Shown here piece after piece: positions 12,100-23,651 of a DNA stretch of 64,000 nucleotides. Numbering within the stretch: position 1 is the first letter of the stretch; each line of letters opens with the position of its first letter. Under the pieces are notes generated by a model. That model searched no databases. It worked only from the letters and a program-made list of their open reading frames with translations, and was not told the origin of the DNA. The position numbers and the translations under genes are program-made. Source of the DNA: Silene latifolia (Eukaryota > Streptophyta > Magnoliopsida > Caryophyllales > Caryophyllaceae); assembly GCF_048544455.1 (NCBI RefSeq), contig NC_133537.1:152312058-152376057 (forward strand), given 5' to 3'.

Positions 12100-13455
12100 G
12101 GGGTAGTTGATGGAAGTTTGCCTCATGAATCTCTTTATGCATTGAGGATAATGGAACCTTGGTATGCCAACTTGGTGAACTACATGGTGACTAAGAAGTT
12201 TCCTACTTCTTTGTCATCAAGTCAAAGGAACAAGATTAAAGCCGATGCCCGGTTTTACATATGGGATGATCCCTATCTATGGAAAATGTGCCAAGACCAA
12301 GTTATCCGCCGTTGTGTGACAGATGTGGAGATACCACATATTCTCAAACATTGTCATGAATATGCATGCGGAGGTCACTTTGGACCCCAAAGGACGGCTA
12401 GGAAAATACTTGAAAGCGGGTTCTATTAGCTAAACATTTTCAAGGATGCCCACATCTTCACAAAGACTTGTGACAAGTGCCAACGGGTTGGAAACATATC
12501 AAGGAGGAATGAAATGGTTCAACAACCCATGCTCTACTTGGAGATCTTTGATGTATGGGGGATAGACTTTATGGGGCCATTTCCCAAGTCAAATGACTAT
12601 CTCTACATTCTGTTGGCGGTGGACTATGTCTCAAAATGGGTTGAGGCCATACCAACCCGGAATGACGATACGAGAACCATTTCAAGTTTTGTACAAAGCC
12701 ACATATTTTCAAGATTTGGGTATCTGAGAGTATTGATAAGTGACCGAGGCACTCACTTTTGCAACCGAATTATGGAGGGATTGCTCAAGAAGTACGGGGT
12801 TATACATATAGTCTCCACCGCTTACCACCCCCAAACAAATGGGTAAGTGGAGGTGTCTAATCGGGAGATCAAAGGGATCCTAGAGTAAACGGTGAACCCC
12901 GATAGAAAATATTGGAGCCAAAGATTGACCGACGCTCTTTGGGCATATCGCACCGCTTACAAGACCCCGATTGGTATGTCCCCATACCGGCTCATCTATG
13001 GAAATGCGTGCCATCTTCCCTTGGAAGTGGAGCATAAGGCCTATTGGACAATCAAGTCTTTCAATCAAAACCTAGATGATGCGGGCCTCCATAGGAAGCT
13101 ACAACTTCAAGAGATTGAGGAAATCCATCTTGATTCTTACGACAATGCCGCCATATACAAGGAGAAAGTAAGGATATGGCATGACCGGATGATAAGTCGT
13201 AGGGAGTTCAAGGATGGTAGCAAAGTCCTTGTCTTCCAAAATAGGCTGAAGTTGTTCTCCGAAAAGCTAAGGTCAAGATGGTTCGGACCATACATCGCGA
13301 GGAAGGTCCATTCTCATGGAGCGGTAGAGGTTGAAAACCCAAGTACGGGGAAGATGATAAAAGTGAATGGACAACGTCTGAAGGCATATCATGAGGGAAT
13401 GGAACCACAAATGGTGGAAGAAGTCACTTTGGAGGATCCCATCTATCAAGCATGA
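12100..13455 (+). pseudogene. E2 integrase
   Basis: The N-terminal zinc-binding part (H-ILK-H ... C-DK-C) spans about 12338-12480. The DDE core begins with [10 protein letters not shown] near 12556, has the second Asp in SDRGTHFCN near 12740 and the Glu after the TAA at 12844. The C-terminal domain follows ([14 protein letters not shown]). Stops at 12427 (TAG, Trp expected), 12844 and 12886 (TAA, Gln expected) are all transition-type. Integrase would insert the cDNA copy. The final TGA at 13453 is the natural pol end. Confidence 0.87.
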
Positions 13456-14463
13456 AGAAATGAAGCACTAAGTCGAGCCATCGACGTTAAAAATACGGCA
13501 ACCTTTGTAAATACACTCTGCGTAGAATTTACCACTTTCTTATCTAGTATTACTTTTATCATGTTTATAAGCATCAAATTGGAACCTTTTGATGGTTTGT
13601 TAAGGTGTGAAGGGAGTCAGATGAAGATTCTTGGGAAGTGTGCCAAAGTGGCAATGGGAGTCGAAGTGACTCGGGACATCAACTACACGGGTCAAATGAG
13701 AGAAAGGCACAAAAGAAGGCCAGATATTTTAACAAGGGAAGAAGTTGGAATCAAAATTGAAACACGGACTCTAGTCAAAAGCGCAGCCTGCGCACAAATT
13801 GCGCAACCTGCGCATTGAGCTACCACGGGATTGAAAGTGTGGCCTATATCACGAGAGTTTCCCTTCTTTCATCACAATTTCGAACAAAGCTTCCACAAAC
13901 ACCATCTCCTACCAAATCCCAACGTCAAAAATCTCATCCAATCCCATCAAAACTTCACCAAAACCCCAACTTCATCATCAAATTTATCTACAACCAACAT
14001 ACCATCATCAATCACTCACCTTGCACATCAAAAATCTGAGTTTTACCAAAATTTCGTCCCGAAACCCTAACTTTCCAAGCTCTCTATTTCAAGTATTTCA
14101 ATTGATTTCCTGGGGCATTGGAGCATTCTTGGAGGTTTATTTGCATTATACATCAATCATTTAGCATTTTAAGTGGATTCAGGAAGGTATAAGACAACGT
14201 TTCCAAACTCTTTCCTTATTGCTTTGAGAAATCCGAAAATAGGTGCAATTTTTGTGAAATTTTGGATTGTGATTGTTAATTGTGGTGTATAATTGCTGGG
14301 ATAAATTCGTTTTCTGAGTAAGGGCAAAGGTATTCATCAAACACCATTCACTTCTACCTTCTTGAATTAGTGCATAGAAGGTGTTTGTTGAATTGCCTCA
14401 AAGAGTGAAAAACAGTTTTCAGTGTTTTGTTGGTAGTGTTACTACTCCTTCTTACTAGGTACC
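13456..14463 (+). other. E2 spacer between integrase and 3' ORF
   Basis: About 1 kb with no recognised protein. It contains the second GCGCAG dyad pair (13781-13813) and, 30 bp further on, a TATA-like word (CTATATC, 13844-13850). The downstream part is AT-rich and could be a leader for the 3' ORF. That reading is inference. Confidence 0.5.
13781..13813. promoter_or_regulatory. E2 GCGCAG dyad pair upstream of the 3' ORF
   Basis: GCGCAGCCTGCGC (13781) and GCGCAACCTGCGC (13801) are 20 bp apart and about 650 bp upstream of the 3' ORF start. A CTATATC word follows at 13844. The placement parallels the TCGATCGA array of E6 and the GACGAGCG array of E8. Confidence 0.5.
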
Positions 14464-16156
14464 ATGGTGTTTGGAAAGAAAAAGGCCGTTCAACAAGGCG
14501 AACCTAGTGCTCCCAAACCATTTATGGTGGATGAGGGTCTGAATGTCGAACAAAAGAAAATCTTCAAAAAGCTTGAAAGAGACAACCCTTTACCCATTAC
14601 CAAATTTCTCCACCACGAAACCCTCCAAAAACTAGGCATTGGGGAACTCACGTTCCAACTTTTGAGTCGGGTGGGGCTAGAGAGGTACATGGACATATAT
14701 GAGGATACTTACCGGTCTTACACTTTTGAATTCCTCACCACTATCACCATAACGGGGGAGGGGGTTAATGAGAGGGTAAATTTTCGACTTCATAAGGTGT
14801 GGAACTCAATCACAATTGATGAAGTCCGGGAAGTCTTGTAAGTCACCAAAAACCCTTCCCCGGTTAACCCACCTAGAGGAAAGCTCAATGAGATATGGTG
14901 TTGCCTCACGGGAGGGCAAACCCAAGACCATAATGATAAGATTTCCGCCATCACCAACCCCGTGATCCGAATTTGGACAAGGAGTATAGCTTGTTGGTTT
15001 TTCTCTATGGGAGAACCAACCAAGGTGAGTGATGCGGTGAGGGAGTGCATTTGGACTATGCTTCCGGAAGGGGAGGGTGTGCCGGATTGGGAAGACTTTT
15101 TGTAAACTCGTGCACCAAGCATCGGAAAATAATGTGGGGTCCTATTAATGGTGAAGGCTTAATCACCTTCTTTGTGGAGAAGTATGTAGGAGAAGTCCCG
15201 GATGATCAAAACCCCGTTTGGGGGAATTATTTCTACAGCACTCAAGGGTTGGAAGAGACCCACATGATCAAAGTCCTTGACCCTATTAATTTTCGATGCA
15301 ATTGGTTGGGAGTGAGAAAGACTTCATATATGTCCCTTCCCTCAGAATGGCCCAATTCCTAGTGGCTCACATGCCGTTCATTTCTTTTGCCCGACCGATG
15401 AACAACAACAACAAGAGCAAAGGGCAAGAAGAAGAAGGGTAGCCACAGTCACGGTTGTCAACGTGGAGAGTGAAGAAGAAAGGGAAATTGAGAGGATTTA
15501 TAGTGGCCCAACTATCCATGATACCCCAATGTATGAGGCGGGGGGGAAGTTCTAGCACTCCAATCGCCCCTTGGCAACAACAAATGTTCAACTACTTCAA
15601 TGAAACTCGGGGGACTTTGGAAGCCATAAGCGGGAGAGTTGATAGTTCTTATGCTTGGCAACAAAAACAAGCGCCAAGGCTAGAGAGCTTAGATCAATGG
15701 AGGGTGGCTAGTATGGAACACCAAAGATTGAGTGTGGAGACCGAAGCGGCCCAAACTAAAATGCTAAGAGAAATTGCTCAAAGGCAAGAATAGTCCATTG
15801 CTTGGCAACAACAACAAATAGAGCAATGGAAAGCAAATGAGGCCTTATGGAGGGAGCAAAATGCATGGCGGGGGCAAGTCACTGAGCAATTTGGGGTGAA
15901 AAATGAGCGCCACGCCCAATACCTCGAGGATTCATATGAGGATGCGCATTTACAAGAATACTCTCTTGGCATTATTCGTGGTCTCTTTGGCATGACTATC
16001 AACACCAACAACCCCACCTACCAAGCGACAATCAACCAAGAGCAAGTGGATGAGAATTATGAGAGGTCAAGGAGGATTAGAGAGAGCCGTGAGAGGCGAA
16101 GAAGAAGCAAGGGGACCTACGAGCATGGCGGTGGCTCGGGGTCTCAAAACCAATGA
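14464..16156 (+). pseudogene. E2 Athila-type 3' ORF
   Basis: The ORF starts at an ATG shortly after an AT-rich leader and holds the conserved domain seen also in E8 and E6 (YRSYTFEFLTTI ... VNFRLHKVWNSITIDEVREVL). An in-frame TAA lies at 14839. The frame then continues to about 15104, and further parts are in other frames (15045-15362 and 15455-16156, the latter split by a TAG at 15791). The C-terminal third is rich in Gln, Arg and Glu and looks like a coiled coil. The family resembles the plant Athila ORF of unknown function. It is often called env-like because of its place after integrase, but I see no signal peptide or membrane segment. Confidence 0.75.
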
Positions 16157-16241
16157 AGATGAAGTTGGCACCTCATCCACATTGAGGACAATGTGGAAAA
16201 TTGAAGAGTCTATCCAAGTCAAAATACTCGAGGGAGGGGGG
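16157..16241 (+). other. E2 3' untranslated remnant and E3 junction
   Basis: Contains CATTGAGGACAATG, a typical Athila 3' UTR phrase, and ends in a G-rich run. The exact E3 LTR edge is uncertain: it could be anywhere from about 16195 to 16242. TGAATTGAG at 16242 is the best TG start. Confidence 0.5.
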
Positions 16242-16982
16242 TGAATTGAGTATTTAAAAACTTATGCCCGCTTTTTATTTTATATCTAAATAATTAATTA
16301 CTTAAAGTTTATTGATTAAACTTTAACTAATTAACTAAACGATTTATAAACGTAATGAAATGAACGATAAAGAGAATTGCAAGGACACACGATATTTGAA
16401 GTGGTTAAGCTTCACACGTCGAAGCCTACGTCCACTATTCTCGATTAATAATTTTAGTACCTTTCTCTGGATTACAAAATTATCAACCCACTCGTATAAC
16501 TAACTCTAGTTATAACTCGATTTGAATATCACTAGATATTCGATTTTGACTATCTTAAGTTACTAAGAAAGCACTTGATTGTTCCTCTAGGTGTTCACAC
16601 AATTGAACGAGTAGAAACAAAATGAAGTACTATTATCTTATAACGTTACCTTAAGAAATAATACGCAAATTAAAGAGCACGACTTTTCGTAAAAGATTTT
16701 CAATTGCCAAACAATAAAAATACTCGATTAGAATTTAAACTCAAATTGTTTGCAAGGAATTTTTATATTTCGAAAAGCTTGTTTGAATTAATGAACATCA
16801 TAAGTATATATAGTAGAAGAGAAACACTAGGGTTTTGGTCGAAACCCTAGGGGTGCCGTGAGGCAAGGTAGATTGTTTCATAAGAAACAAATCTTATCTC
16901 TTCTTAATTTAATGTACTAAATATTTTGATTAAGTAAATAAGATAAATCTAATATAATTGATAATATATGAAAATATCTTAT
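16242..16982 (-). repeat. E3 3' LTR, left segment
   Basis: Begins TGAATTGAGTATTTAAAAAC and runs to the CTTAT TSD at 16978-16982. It contains phrases common in SIRE-type LTRs (GATATTTGAAGTGGTT, GCCTACGTCCACTATTCTCG). Its continuation is at 60352. Without the second LTR in the window, the outer edge is inferred. Confidence 0.65.
16978..16982. repeat. CTTAT target site, copy 1
   Basis: This CTTAT directly precedes the E4 3' LTR. The same five bases occur at 39021-39025 (between E4 and E7) and at 60347-60351 (after E7), so two elements used one target. Confidence 0.9.
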
Positions 16983-18070
16983 TGTTAGGTTCATATACCT
17001 ATTATTAGACTCCTCTAATAGTGAACTAATTAACTTTTTAATTATTTGTTCTTTAGATCTAGTGCATGCATAAAAAAATAAAAGATTTATGAGGAAAAAC
17101 AATGTTCCTTATATTGTTGGTTGGTTCGAAATATAGGGCACAAGTAAGGTCACCTTCCTTCACTTGTTCTTGAGCTTAATGTGTTGGATGATCCTCCAAA
17201 GACTCCAAGTATAGAAGCCGCTCCTTAGATTACACCCAAGACTTACCCTTAAACTAGTATACTAATTAACTAGATTATTATACTAGTACCCTTAAAATGA
17301 TTCTAATATTATAACTATTACTACACTAGTAATCTTTATTTGATATTAGAATGGATGAAAAAATGTTTGTGAATCTAAAAACCTTGTTTTAGAGAGATGG
17401 AGAGAATATGAGAGTTTTGCATGTGTGAGATGTGAATGAATGAGTGTGTTGTAAAATGAGAACAAAAGTTCTCATAAAAGGGGAGGTGAGACCGGGTAGG
17501 GTATGTCCAAAAGGGCATCTTACTTTCCTCTTTTTGTCTTCACAACAATTGGATGTGTAAGATGTGTAAGAATAGGTCTAAGGCTAGTTGTAGGTGGGCA
17601 TCATCATACCATTTTATCAAATAAAATAAAAACAACCAAAACCCACTAACATACCCTCCATTTCGGTCCAACCTCAATAAAATGGACTACCATTTTATTT
17701 TGTCATTTGTGACACAATATGTCACATGTAATATGTTACATGTTATTAATTAATTTAATGCATATTTATCGCATAAATATCATTTTACAAATTAATTAAA
17801 TTACATACAACAAATTGACTAGTGGTACTTGATCTCATAAATAAAATGGGTCATTTAATTATAATTCACAACATCTTGTAATTATAATTAACCATTCATT
17901 CTTATCTCAATTGTTTCTCAAACAATAAACAATTTTAGTAATAAAGCATTTTTATTACTAAAATAAATCTTATTTAATCCCATTACAATAAGATATCAAT
18001 ATTCTCTCTCAGAAATAAATTGTTCAATTTTAAGGAATTGATCACCTTGTATCGTCATACAATTAATCAA

Positions 18071-19925
18071 TCTAAATAGTATAAAAGATGGGTTTTTTAG
18101 AGCTCTCTCATTGGTTGCTACTTTTTAGGGAATGGAAAACTATTTTTTTGGTGTATCACCCCCACCTTCTCTTTTTGTGATTTAATTACTCTCTTTCTTG
18201 TGCATTTCATCTCATTGAGAAAACATTACAATAGAGATTTCATAACAATATGCATTAAAACTATACATTATACAATTCTTAACATTAGATATTACACATT
18301 TCTATATGATTAAAATTTGTATTCTGTTAAAAAAGAGAGCATTTTATTAGATTCATACTCAGTAAAAAAAAATCCCACCATTTTAAATTTAGTAAATCTG
18401 ATTATTTTCTTTTGTGAAATTTTTAACAACGAAATAAATTGTTGAATAAGAACTGAGATATCCGTAAATATGAACATCAATATTTTAAAATACAATTAGT
18501 ACTCCTTAATTTAATGCCTAATTAAAATTTATACCACTTAAAAAAATCAGTAATGGTTAAATTTACATTGGTATGATAACTTAAATTCAGGGGGAGAAAA
18601 ATTGTCATTTAAAAAATACAGTATATCAAAATCATTATAACCAGATTAAATACAAATCCGGTTCAAAAAAATAAACCATAAATTGAACAATTTAAATAAA
18701 TATTTATAAATACATGTGGTAAGTCTTAAAGAAATAATTGTGTGATGATTAGTACTAGAGTTTCAATAAAAAACTATACCTGTAGAATCAAAAAAATCAT
18801 GAAACAAGTAAGAGATCTACGCCAGAAATAAATTGAAATTGTAGAATAACAAAAAATCATGAAACAAGAAAGAGAGCCTTTTTGAAGGATGAGAATATGA
18901 GATTGTTTTAAAGGGGCTGTGTATATGGAAAAGTTTCATTTCATATTGTTTAGTAAGTGGCGCGGGTATCATGATTCATTAACTTAGAAGTATGTTAAGG
19001 AAATTAAGTTTAGTAATTAATGATGGGTTGGGTTTAGTATACTTGGTATTAATATTTGTTTTTTTTTTTTTGGAAAAGTTTCTTTTCATAATTTTTTTTT
19101 TTTTGGGTACATAAGAAGATGTAAAAACTTAATTATAATTTTGGGTTGGGTGCATTATTATAATTTTCAAATATCATCATAAAAAAAAAAGCAAGCCATG
19201 ACTTATAGAGTTAATAGTCATAATATTCTACGGTTTTTCATAGAGCATAATGAAAATATCATCTTCCAAAAAAAAAAAAAAAAAAGTAGTAGGTCGCTTG
19301 AGAGACCGTCTTCTGCTAAATTAGTGGGAGACATAACATGAAAATAGAATTAAATAACTATCTCCTCTCACCATCTTAGAGGTCTCTCAATAACGCTATT
19401 GAGAAATCGTCTCTTTAAAGTTTTTGTGACCTGATATTTAATAAAACGAGTTTGCATATTTACAAAAATATGTATCATTATAAAGTACTCCTTTCTACTT
19501 TATGAAATTATAACATTAGTTGATTATATATTTATATGTCCAAAGTATTTTAATTAAATGTTGCAATGACACTAAATAGGAGGAAGTCAGATATTGTAAA
19601 AATGTACTTCGTAATTATCTATTCATAGTATAAAAGTAAAGTCCTTTGAAGAGTTTTTATTGATTCCTTATTTGACGGGGGGTTATTTTTTTTGTAGGGT
19701 CCACCACATTCTTTGGTTGATTTAATTTCAATAGTTGCTCTAAATTTCATTGAGCAAATATTTATACTCCTAATATATTTTGTAACTTTATTAGATATAT
19801 ACATCTAATGTTATTTACAAATAATTTTTTTTTTAATATTTGTAATTTTATTAGATGATTTATATACTTTTAGTCAAATTATTAATATTTAATCCCGTGC
19901 AATTTTTGCACGGGTTTAAAACTAG
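18071..19925 (+). mobile_element. E5: non-autonomous Helitron
   Basis: Inserted precisely between A and T of AATCAA|TTTATC; the uninterrupted site is seen in the other E4 LTR near 38795. The 5' end is TCTAAATAGTATAAAAG and the 3' end is CTAG. A hairpin with 9-bp arms lies 7 bases before CTAG, and no TSD is present. These are the standard Helitron end rules (5' TC, 3' CTRR, subterminal hairpin, A-T target). No Rep or helicase coding is visible in its 1,855 bp, so it would depend on an autonomous relative. The interior is AT-rich with poly-T and poly-A runs. Confidence 0.93.
19894..19914 (+). other. Helitron 3' terminal hairpin
   Basis: CCCGTGCAA - TTT - TTGCACGGG is a perfect 9-bp stem with a 3-base loop. 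It is followed by TTTAAAA and the CTAG terminus, and would serve as the rolling-circle termination signal in the Helitron model. Confidence 0.9.
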
Positions 19926-20148
19926 TTTATCTATTAAGGGAATTTGTTCTTTAGGTGTGACCTTAAGGGATCAACTAACCACCACCGTCACACGACATTA
20001 ATGTCAAACTCTAGTCAGCCAATCATTACCGATTAATGACGATCAGTTGATTATATAATAAATCATCCCTCGCGTATTCTTAAAATGAGATTTAATTATG
20101 ATATTAAATCATGTGATCGCACTATTGTTGAGGACACATTTTCCAATA

Positions 20149-20162
20149 ATCTCCCACTTGTC
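20149..20162 (-). other. E4 polypurine tract
   Basis: On the element strand GGACAAGTGGGAGAT lies directly before the 3' LTR. This AAGTGGGAGA form is typical of plant Copia elements. A second copy of AGTGGGAGATTGTAA lies near 20198-20215. Confidence 0.8.
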
Positions 20163-23100
20163 CGAGACAAGTGTGCATCACCAATTCTCTTGTCCTATTA
20201 CAATCTCCCACTCAATGCAAGGTGTCTTGCAGGTCGTACTTGCACTTGATCATATCTTGAGTGGTTTCCTCGATCTGGAGAGTAACTGTCTTACCGGAAT
20301 TATCTACCATAGATACCTTCCGAGCGTGGCCACGCATTTTCAGTTCACTACTCCTCGAGTGGCCTTGAGATTTCAAACAACCCTGACAAGGGGGTGGATA
20401 ATTCCTATCGCACTATTCCCTTCATCTAGCCACAGTTCATCATAACCCAAAATATACCCAGTTTGACTTCATTTACGACAGCCGTAGAGTATAAATCAAA
20501 GCTAATCAGAAATTTGTGCCAACTTGGTCGAATAGTCTCTAGTCAAAAGAATTGACTCACAAGAATACTATAGTAGCTCTTGCCACGACCAGGCTTCATG
20601 AATTACCAGAACTCTATAAACGGTCACTGCCCGACAGATTGTCCCATGCAGTCTGCCTATGTGATCGACTAGTCATCCCATATGACTCTATGGCACTTGA
20701 ACTTGACATCAATCGAATTACACTCTAGTCACTTCGAGACGTCACCTCATATAAGTAACTAGGGGCGAATACCATGTCAGTCCAGTTCACTTTAATGGGG
20801 TTCAATTTGTCTCTATAACCCATTTGGATACGAAAAGGTAATGGGTGAGTTTAATGAAACTTAAACGATAAATGCGATTATCACATATGAATAGTCAATA
20901 CACTATTACTACTTCATATCTTATAATCTTTAGTGTACCATTAACACTAGTAAAAATGCAATAAAATCTTGGCAAGTAGATGTACCCTATATCCATATAT
21001 TCCAACTTTGTCAATTGCTATTTCCTTCTATTCAATGTTATTTCTAATAACTTGAATTTATCTCTAAGTATTTGTCTGGTCTTCTTACTAGACTTGGGCT
21101 CTTTAACTTGAAATATGCTCCCACTGTTATCTCATAACTTGCGATAAAGTTATTTGTAGAGGGATTCACCCTTAGTCCCTACGTTGACCATTTTATCACA
21201 ATTTACTTAGATTCCTTTTGTAGAATTTGCAATGCGTGAAACTAAAACACTTTTCTAGTCTCTTGCTCCCAAGTCAATAATACATCCTAGGATTCAACAA
21301 ATCCCTTTTGAGTTTGGAAACCAAAGTTTGTGCAACCCTTCAACACCTAACTTAGTTTATCATCCAAACATACGAACAAGTCTTCAATTGTTCTTTAAGG
21401 CTTTCACAAAACCATCTTATGAATTAACTTGTTATTGACTCATTATGCTCCTAGCATATGGTTCATCACAGCACGTGCGTCTGTTGGCATACATGATCGT
21501 TCTAATGGCGGAAACATTATTAATCGATTTCATGTGATCAACAACTTAATAGGTTCTGTGAATGACTATGACTCCATCATAGTAATTCCACTTCCATCAT
21601 CATGAATAACCTATTCAACCTTGTTGATGTACAACAGATACGAAAGATCTTATCCTAATAAGACTCTCAAGTCTATGCCAATATTCTCTATCATAGATTC
21701 AAAATCTAGAATACTTTGCATCCCTTTCCAAGTCTCCCAATCAATCTTTCACAGAAGAGAACATTGGTACGTACATTATTCTCAATAAGTAATATGTCAT
21801 CAACATGTAAGACATGGAAAAACTATTCTAGCTCCCACTTATCTTCATGTATAATCATGATTCTTCAATCATGTGAATGAAACCATTCACTATTATCACA
21901 TGAACGAAAAGTATAATCCTTTAATGCTTGCTTAAGACCATTCTAAAATCACAAGCTACACATAATATGTTAGGTTCTTAGATCTTTATCTAAGGTTTTG
22001 TGTTCCAAACACATCCTTCTCTAAATTCCCATTTTAGAAAAGTGAATTTTATTTGCCATTCTTCATTTAAAATGAAAATGCGGCAATTCCTAACATGACT
22101 AATTTTGATCAACATCTTCATGTCAATTTATGCATTTGAGTACTCTAAAACTCTATTTACCTTTAAAGAGACCCTCGCTTTAAAGTAAATCTACTCTTGA
22201 GTAACAATTTTCGGATTGTAATGCTACGGCTCGTATGTAACAAGGTCATAATACCATCACTTTCACAAAGTAATATTTTAACCAATAAGACATGTGCGAT
22301 AAACTCCCACTGAACTATGATCCTACTCTATTTTTATAGATTATAGTTCGACTATACTCCCATTTTATAGTTCCATTACTTTCACAAAGTAACACTATAA
22401 GATATGTTTGTAACGATCCATTTACTCCCACTCTATCTCTTAGAAATACATCTATCTTCGTGAGAGATTGCTTTGTGAGTTACAAACATATATATGGTGT
22501 AGTATTAGTAGTGTATCTAGACTATGCATTAGCTTTCAAAAGGCCATCCCTATCATGGCAGTTTGATTCATGTAATATACGAGTCTTATCCATGTCATCT
22601 GTTTAATAGACTCTTTATTCTAGGTATCTCATGGTTGACCATCCGTTTAGAATTATGTGTCCGTATGGTATCGTAAATCCCTACTTTGTGAGTTCAATAG
22701 CTCATCACAACTTTATAATTGATCTTACATAAGTAAGTTGTTACTTTTAGTAACAATGACATAAGGAGAATCAAATTCATAGCTTATGGACATATAATGA
22801 TCCAATCATCATAATCGTCTATTTGATCAATTTGAGTTGTTAATCTAATGTTTCACTATGCAAGTAGTGTATGAAGATAAATTTTAGAACAAACGATACA
22901 ATAAAGCAAGTGACTTGGGTTGCAAACGAAGTCACCAATATCCAAAATACAACCCGTGTTTAAAGGATACAAACAAATTTCCAAGTCACACAAGGAAATC
23001 AAAATAGTTCTAAAATACTCCCATTCTATAGTTCCATTACTTTCATAGAATAACATTATAAGATATGTTGGTCAACATGAAAATAAAGACAAAGAAACAT

Positions 23101-23284
23101 AAAGCCAAGCTTCCATAGATCTAGCTCCATGGGCGGCTACCTCTAGCTTCCCTCAAGATCTTCTAGGCTTACTTTTCTTTGCCCTTGTCCTTGCTAGGAT
23201 GCCCTAATTACAATAAAAAGAACAATCATCACAACTTGTATCAACATACCAAAGTTGAGATTGAAACATAAAAGATAGGGATAG
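20163..23284 (-). pseudogene. E4 Copia pol remnant
   Basis: About 3.1 kb that should hold protease, integrase, RT and RNase H. No long frame is open. The clearest relic is RT at about 21590-21990: on the minus strand, GLKQALKDYTF is followed by LHVDDILLIENN near 21785-21812, the relic of the YVDD catalytic box with Tyr changed to His. Stops and frameshifts surround it. The segment near 20163-20940 is probably 3' UTR. I could not place integrase or RNase H with confidence. Confidence 0.6.
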
Positions 23285-23646
23285 TTATATACCTACTGGA
23301 ATAACCTTTCCAGCCTTAATATCGCCAAGATATTTTGAACAATTTCTCTTCCAATGTCCAACACCACAACAGTAGTGGCACTTGTCTCTGGATGAGGCAT
23401 TGTACTTGGGCTTGGAGGAACTAGCTTCACAAGCTTTAGCTTTGTTCCTGTTGGGAGTTCGCTTCTTTCCCTTGTTCCCACTTTTCTTGAAATTCCCTTT
23501 CCTCTTATGATTAACATTGAGCACAGCCTTGGTGGTGCTAACACTTAGCCCCATGTCCCTTTCGGCTTGCACAAGCATTTTGTGCAACTCATCAAGGGAA
23601 ACTTTCTTATTTTGCATATTAAAATTCACCCTGAATTGAACATATG
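23285..23646 (-). pseudogene. E4 gag, C-terminal part with zinc knuckle
   Basis: The segment carries the end of the Copia capsid domain (AYVQFRVNFNMQNKKVSLDELHKMLVQAE written in two parts: AYVQFRVNFNMQ and VSLDELHKMLVQAE), a Lys/Arg-rich linker and a zinc knuckle C-HY-C-CGVG-H-WKRN-C near 23350. These are features of plant Copia Gag (UBN2 family), which packages the RNA. It is separated from its N-terminal half (34880-35427) by the 11.2-kb E6 insertion. The flanking CCTTA repeats mark that event. Confidence 0.88.
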
Positions 23647-23651
23647 CCTTA
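23647..23651. repeat. E6 target-site duplication, left (CCTTA)
   Basis: CCTTA directly precedes the E6 LTR. It is matched by CCTTA at 34875-34879 directly after the other LTR. Confidence 0.95.

Larger units (their letters stand above)
8290..16241 (+). mobile_element. E2: Athila-type Ty3 retrotransposon, both ends cut by younger insertions
   Basis: In order it holds gag (3' part), protease, RT, RNase H, integrase and an Athila 3' ORF, all on the plus strand and all interrupted by stops. The left end is cut inside gag by E1. The right end is cut by the LTR of E3 shortly after the 3' ORF. No LTR of E2 is inside the window. The RT and protease (DLGAS) sequences are typical of the Athila lineage. 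This is the oldest recognisable layer of the nest. Confidence 0.85.
16983..20148 (-). repeat. E4 3' LTR, enlarged by a Helitron
   Basis: Starts TGTTAGGTTCATATACC and ends TTTTCCAATA, where the partner LTR ends TTTTCCAACA. Apart from the insertion at 18071-19925 it is collinear with the 1,319-bp LTR at 37702-39020. An inverted repeat, ACTAGTATA/TATACTAGT, lies at about 17254-17289. Confidence 0.92.

Noticed and set aside
19290..19420. Possible MITE inside the Helitron (AGAGACCGTCTT and similar words)
   Set aside because: Short inverted words are visible, but no terminal inverted repeats with a matching TSD could be defined.
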